A DNA stretch of 64,000 nt from positions 1 through 64,000 of the forward strand of contig JAERTE010000068.1 of assembly GCA_016845145.1 (NCBI GenBank), given 5' to 3'. This DNA is from Rhodospirillaceae bacterium (GTDB lineage Bacteria; Pseudomonadota; Alphaproteobacteria; Rhodospirillales; Casp-alpha2). Of the stretch, positions 62,570-64,000 are shown piece by piece (the stretch's first letter is position 1; each line of letters begins with the position of its first letter). The notes beneath the pieces were generated by a model. The model searched no databases. It saw only the letters and a program-made list of their open reading frames with translations, and was not told where the DNA came from. The position numbers and the translations under genes were made by a program.

Positions 62570-64000
62570 ATGAAGTGGATCGTCCAGAAGTTCCATGACC
62601 TGCCCAAGCGCGAGCGTTTTATCGCCATTTTGGTGGCGATTGCCGTGCTCGGCGTGCTGTTCTCGCTTCTCGCCAAAGTGTCGCTTCTTCTCGAAGACGA
62701 AGACGATCTTTACCGGATCGCCGTGGTCGCGCCGGTCAGCGGGGATAATGCCGGGATCGGGCGCTCCATCCGCCAGGGCGTCGAGCTTTACGTCAAAACC
62801 ATTAACGACGCCGGCGGCATAGACGGTACCAGCGTCGCCGTCGATGTCTATAACGACCAGGACGACCCGAAATTGGCCGAGGAAGCGGCGCGGCGCATTG
62901 TTGCCGACAAACGCGTGCGGGCCGTCATCGGGCATTGGTCGACCCCGGCGGTGCAGGCTGCCGCACCTGTTTACGCCGAGCACGGCGTGCCCTTGATCGC
63001 ACCGTCAGCCGTGCATCCGGACGTGGCGAAAACCTCCGATTGGCTGTTCACGGGCCTGTTCAACAACCGCGAGCAGGCGAAGTTCTTGGCCAATTACGTG
63101 CGCAACGTCATGGGTAAGAAACTGATTTCCATGATTGTCGACAAGCGCGCTTACGGTGACGTGATGGGCGCACCCTTCGCCAAAACGTTGCTCAGGTTTG
63201 GCACCAAGGTGCGCTACACCTGGGAGTTTGATTCTAGCGCCAACGTGGTCCGGCAAATCAAGGATATCGTCGCCGAGCTAAAAACCAAAAAAGACGCCGG
63301 CACGGTATTCCTGGCCGTCGGCGGCCTGGATGGTGCGCGCATCATCAAAATGTTGCGCGACGCATCCATCCGAAATGTGGTTGTCGGCACCAGTGCGCTC
63401 GGCACCCATGCGTTCGCCGATTTCGTCGAGAAGCTGCCCGGCCGCCACAGCCACGCCGGCAAGTATTCCGATGGAATGCTGCTGACCACGCCGCTGTTGT
63501 TCGATACCGCCAACGAGACGGCGCAGAACTTCAAGAACGGCTACCTCGCCAGTTACGACCGCGATCCCGACTGGGTTGGCGCCTTCGCCTACGATGCGGC
63601 GCAGATGGTGGTTGCTGCCATGCTTGAAGAGTACAGCGAAGGCGTCGAGGAAACCGAGGGCAAGATCACATCGTCCAGGCAATTCATCCGCGACTATATT
63701 GCCGGTCTCGACAATCCCGAAAACGCGCTCGTCGGTATCACCGGCGCCAACTTCTTCGATGCTGACGGCGAAGGTAAGAAGCCGGTATTCATCGGTATCT
63801 ACAACGGCATCAATATCATTTCGGCTTTGACGCAGTTGCAACCGATCAAGGCCGAAGGCGCGCGCAACTACATTGCCGAGTTGAAGCGCGGCCGCATGCT
63901 CTATGTGAATGACCGCTTCATGTACAAGACCAACGTCGTTTACACGGGCCTGCAGATCAATGAGATCAAAACCTTGGAGTTGGAGAAAAACCAGTACGAT
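62570..64000 (+). CDS. membrane-anchored periplasmic binding protein (type I fold), cut by the window end
   Basis: At least 477 residues, running off the right edge. A short basic start is followed by one hydrophobic helix (about residues 17-40) with no clear cleavage site. A Leu/IleVal-type periplasmic binding fold then begins at YRIAVVAPVSGDNAGIGRSI, with ELYVKTINDAGGIDG and APSAVHPDV typical of branched-chain amino-acid and amide binding proteins. The retained helix and the extra sequence after the fold (MLYVNDRFMYKTNVV) suggest the sensor part of a larger protein rather than a transport component. GGAGGGGAGG stands before the ATG. It lies 112 bases after the giant gene on the same strand. 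Confidence 0.8.
   Translation, partial: MKWIVQKFHDLPKRERFIAILVAIAVLGVLFSLLAKVSLLLEDEDDLYRIAVVAPVSGDNAGIGRSIRQGVELYVKTINDAGGIDGTSVAVDVYNDQDDPKLAEEAARRIVADKRVRAVIGHWSTPAVQAAAPVYAEHGVPLIAPSAVHPDVAKTSDWLFTGLFNNREQAKFLANYVRNVMGKKLISMIVDKRAYGDVMGAPFAKTLLRFGTKVRYTWEFDSSANVVRQIKDIVAELKTKKDAGTVFLAVGGLDGARIIKMLRDASIRNVVVGTSALGTHAFADFVEKLPGRHSHAGKYSDGMLLTTPLLFDTANETAQNFKNGYLASYDRDPDWVGAFAYDAAQMVVAAMLEEYSEGVEETEGKITSSRQFIRDYIAGLDNPENALVGITGANFFDADGEGKKPVFIGIYNGINIISALTQLQPIKAEGARNYIAELKRGRMLYVNDRFMYKTNVVYTGLQINEIKTLELEKNQYD

Overview
The window looks like a chromosomal segment of a GC-rich alphaproteobacterium, probably from the Rhodospirillales. This is an inference from gene content (IalB-like protein, Rhizobium-etli-type asparaginase, short XRE regulators, CII-like HTH protein) and from codon use, not from a marker gene. 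I saw no rRNA, tRNA, CRISPR array, insertion sequence or prophage.

Left end (1-6786). A minus-strand signalling operon encodes a membrane sensor half, a HAMP/ten-PAS/PP2C (SpoIIE-type) phosphatase, a CheY-like receiver and a SiaC-like DUF1987 protein. It resembles the SiaA/SiaC half of the SiaABCD partner switch, with no SiaB-type kinase in view. The sensor and the phosphatase appear to be one protein split by a one-base frameshift in the second membrane helix, near 6067.

Middle (7105-33686). This is ordinary metabolism and signalling. It holds ybbA-ybbP divergent from tesA, a FIST-domain protein, and a run of tas, thpR, fadH and a SAF-domain oxidoreductase. Then come a Cache-like sensor kinase, a quinone oxidoreductase, a SpoU-family RNA methyltransferase, an asparaginase, an IalB-like protein with rlmN, an XRE regulator and argG. 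These are followed by a three-domain ACP/acyl-AMP ligase/PlsC protein, a DapA-family enzyme, two SDR dehydrogenases, and a histidine kinase whose sensor is an NMT1/THI5-like binding domain. Several convergent pairs share their stop codons.

Right half (33847-64000). A TolC-family outer-membrane factor and a small CII-like HTH protein lie on the minus strand, divergent from a single 26-kb gene. That gene encodes an 8,690-residue protein with no Sec signal. Its parts, in order, are an N-terminal module, alanine-rich repeats, a long Pro-Ala linker, cadherin-like domains, and a LamG domain with an L-type-lectin-like domain inserted in it. After these comes an array in which cadherin-like modules are separated by two, three or four LamG domains. 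I count 27 LamG domains in all. The simplest reading is a giant surface adhesin exported by a type I route through the neighbouring TolC protein. No ABC exporter, membrane-fusion protein or RTX repeats are visible. The window ends inside a membrane-anchored periplasmic-binding-protein gene.
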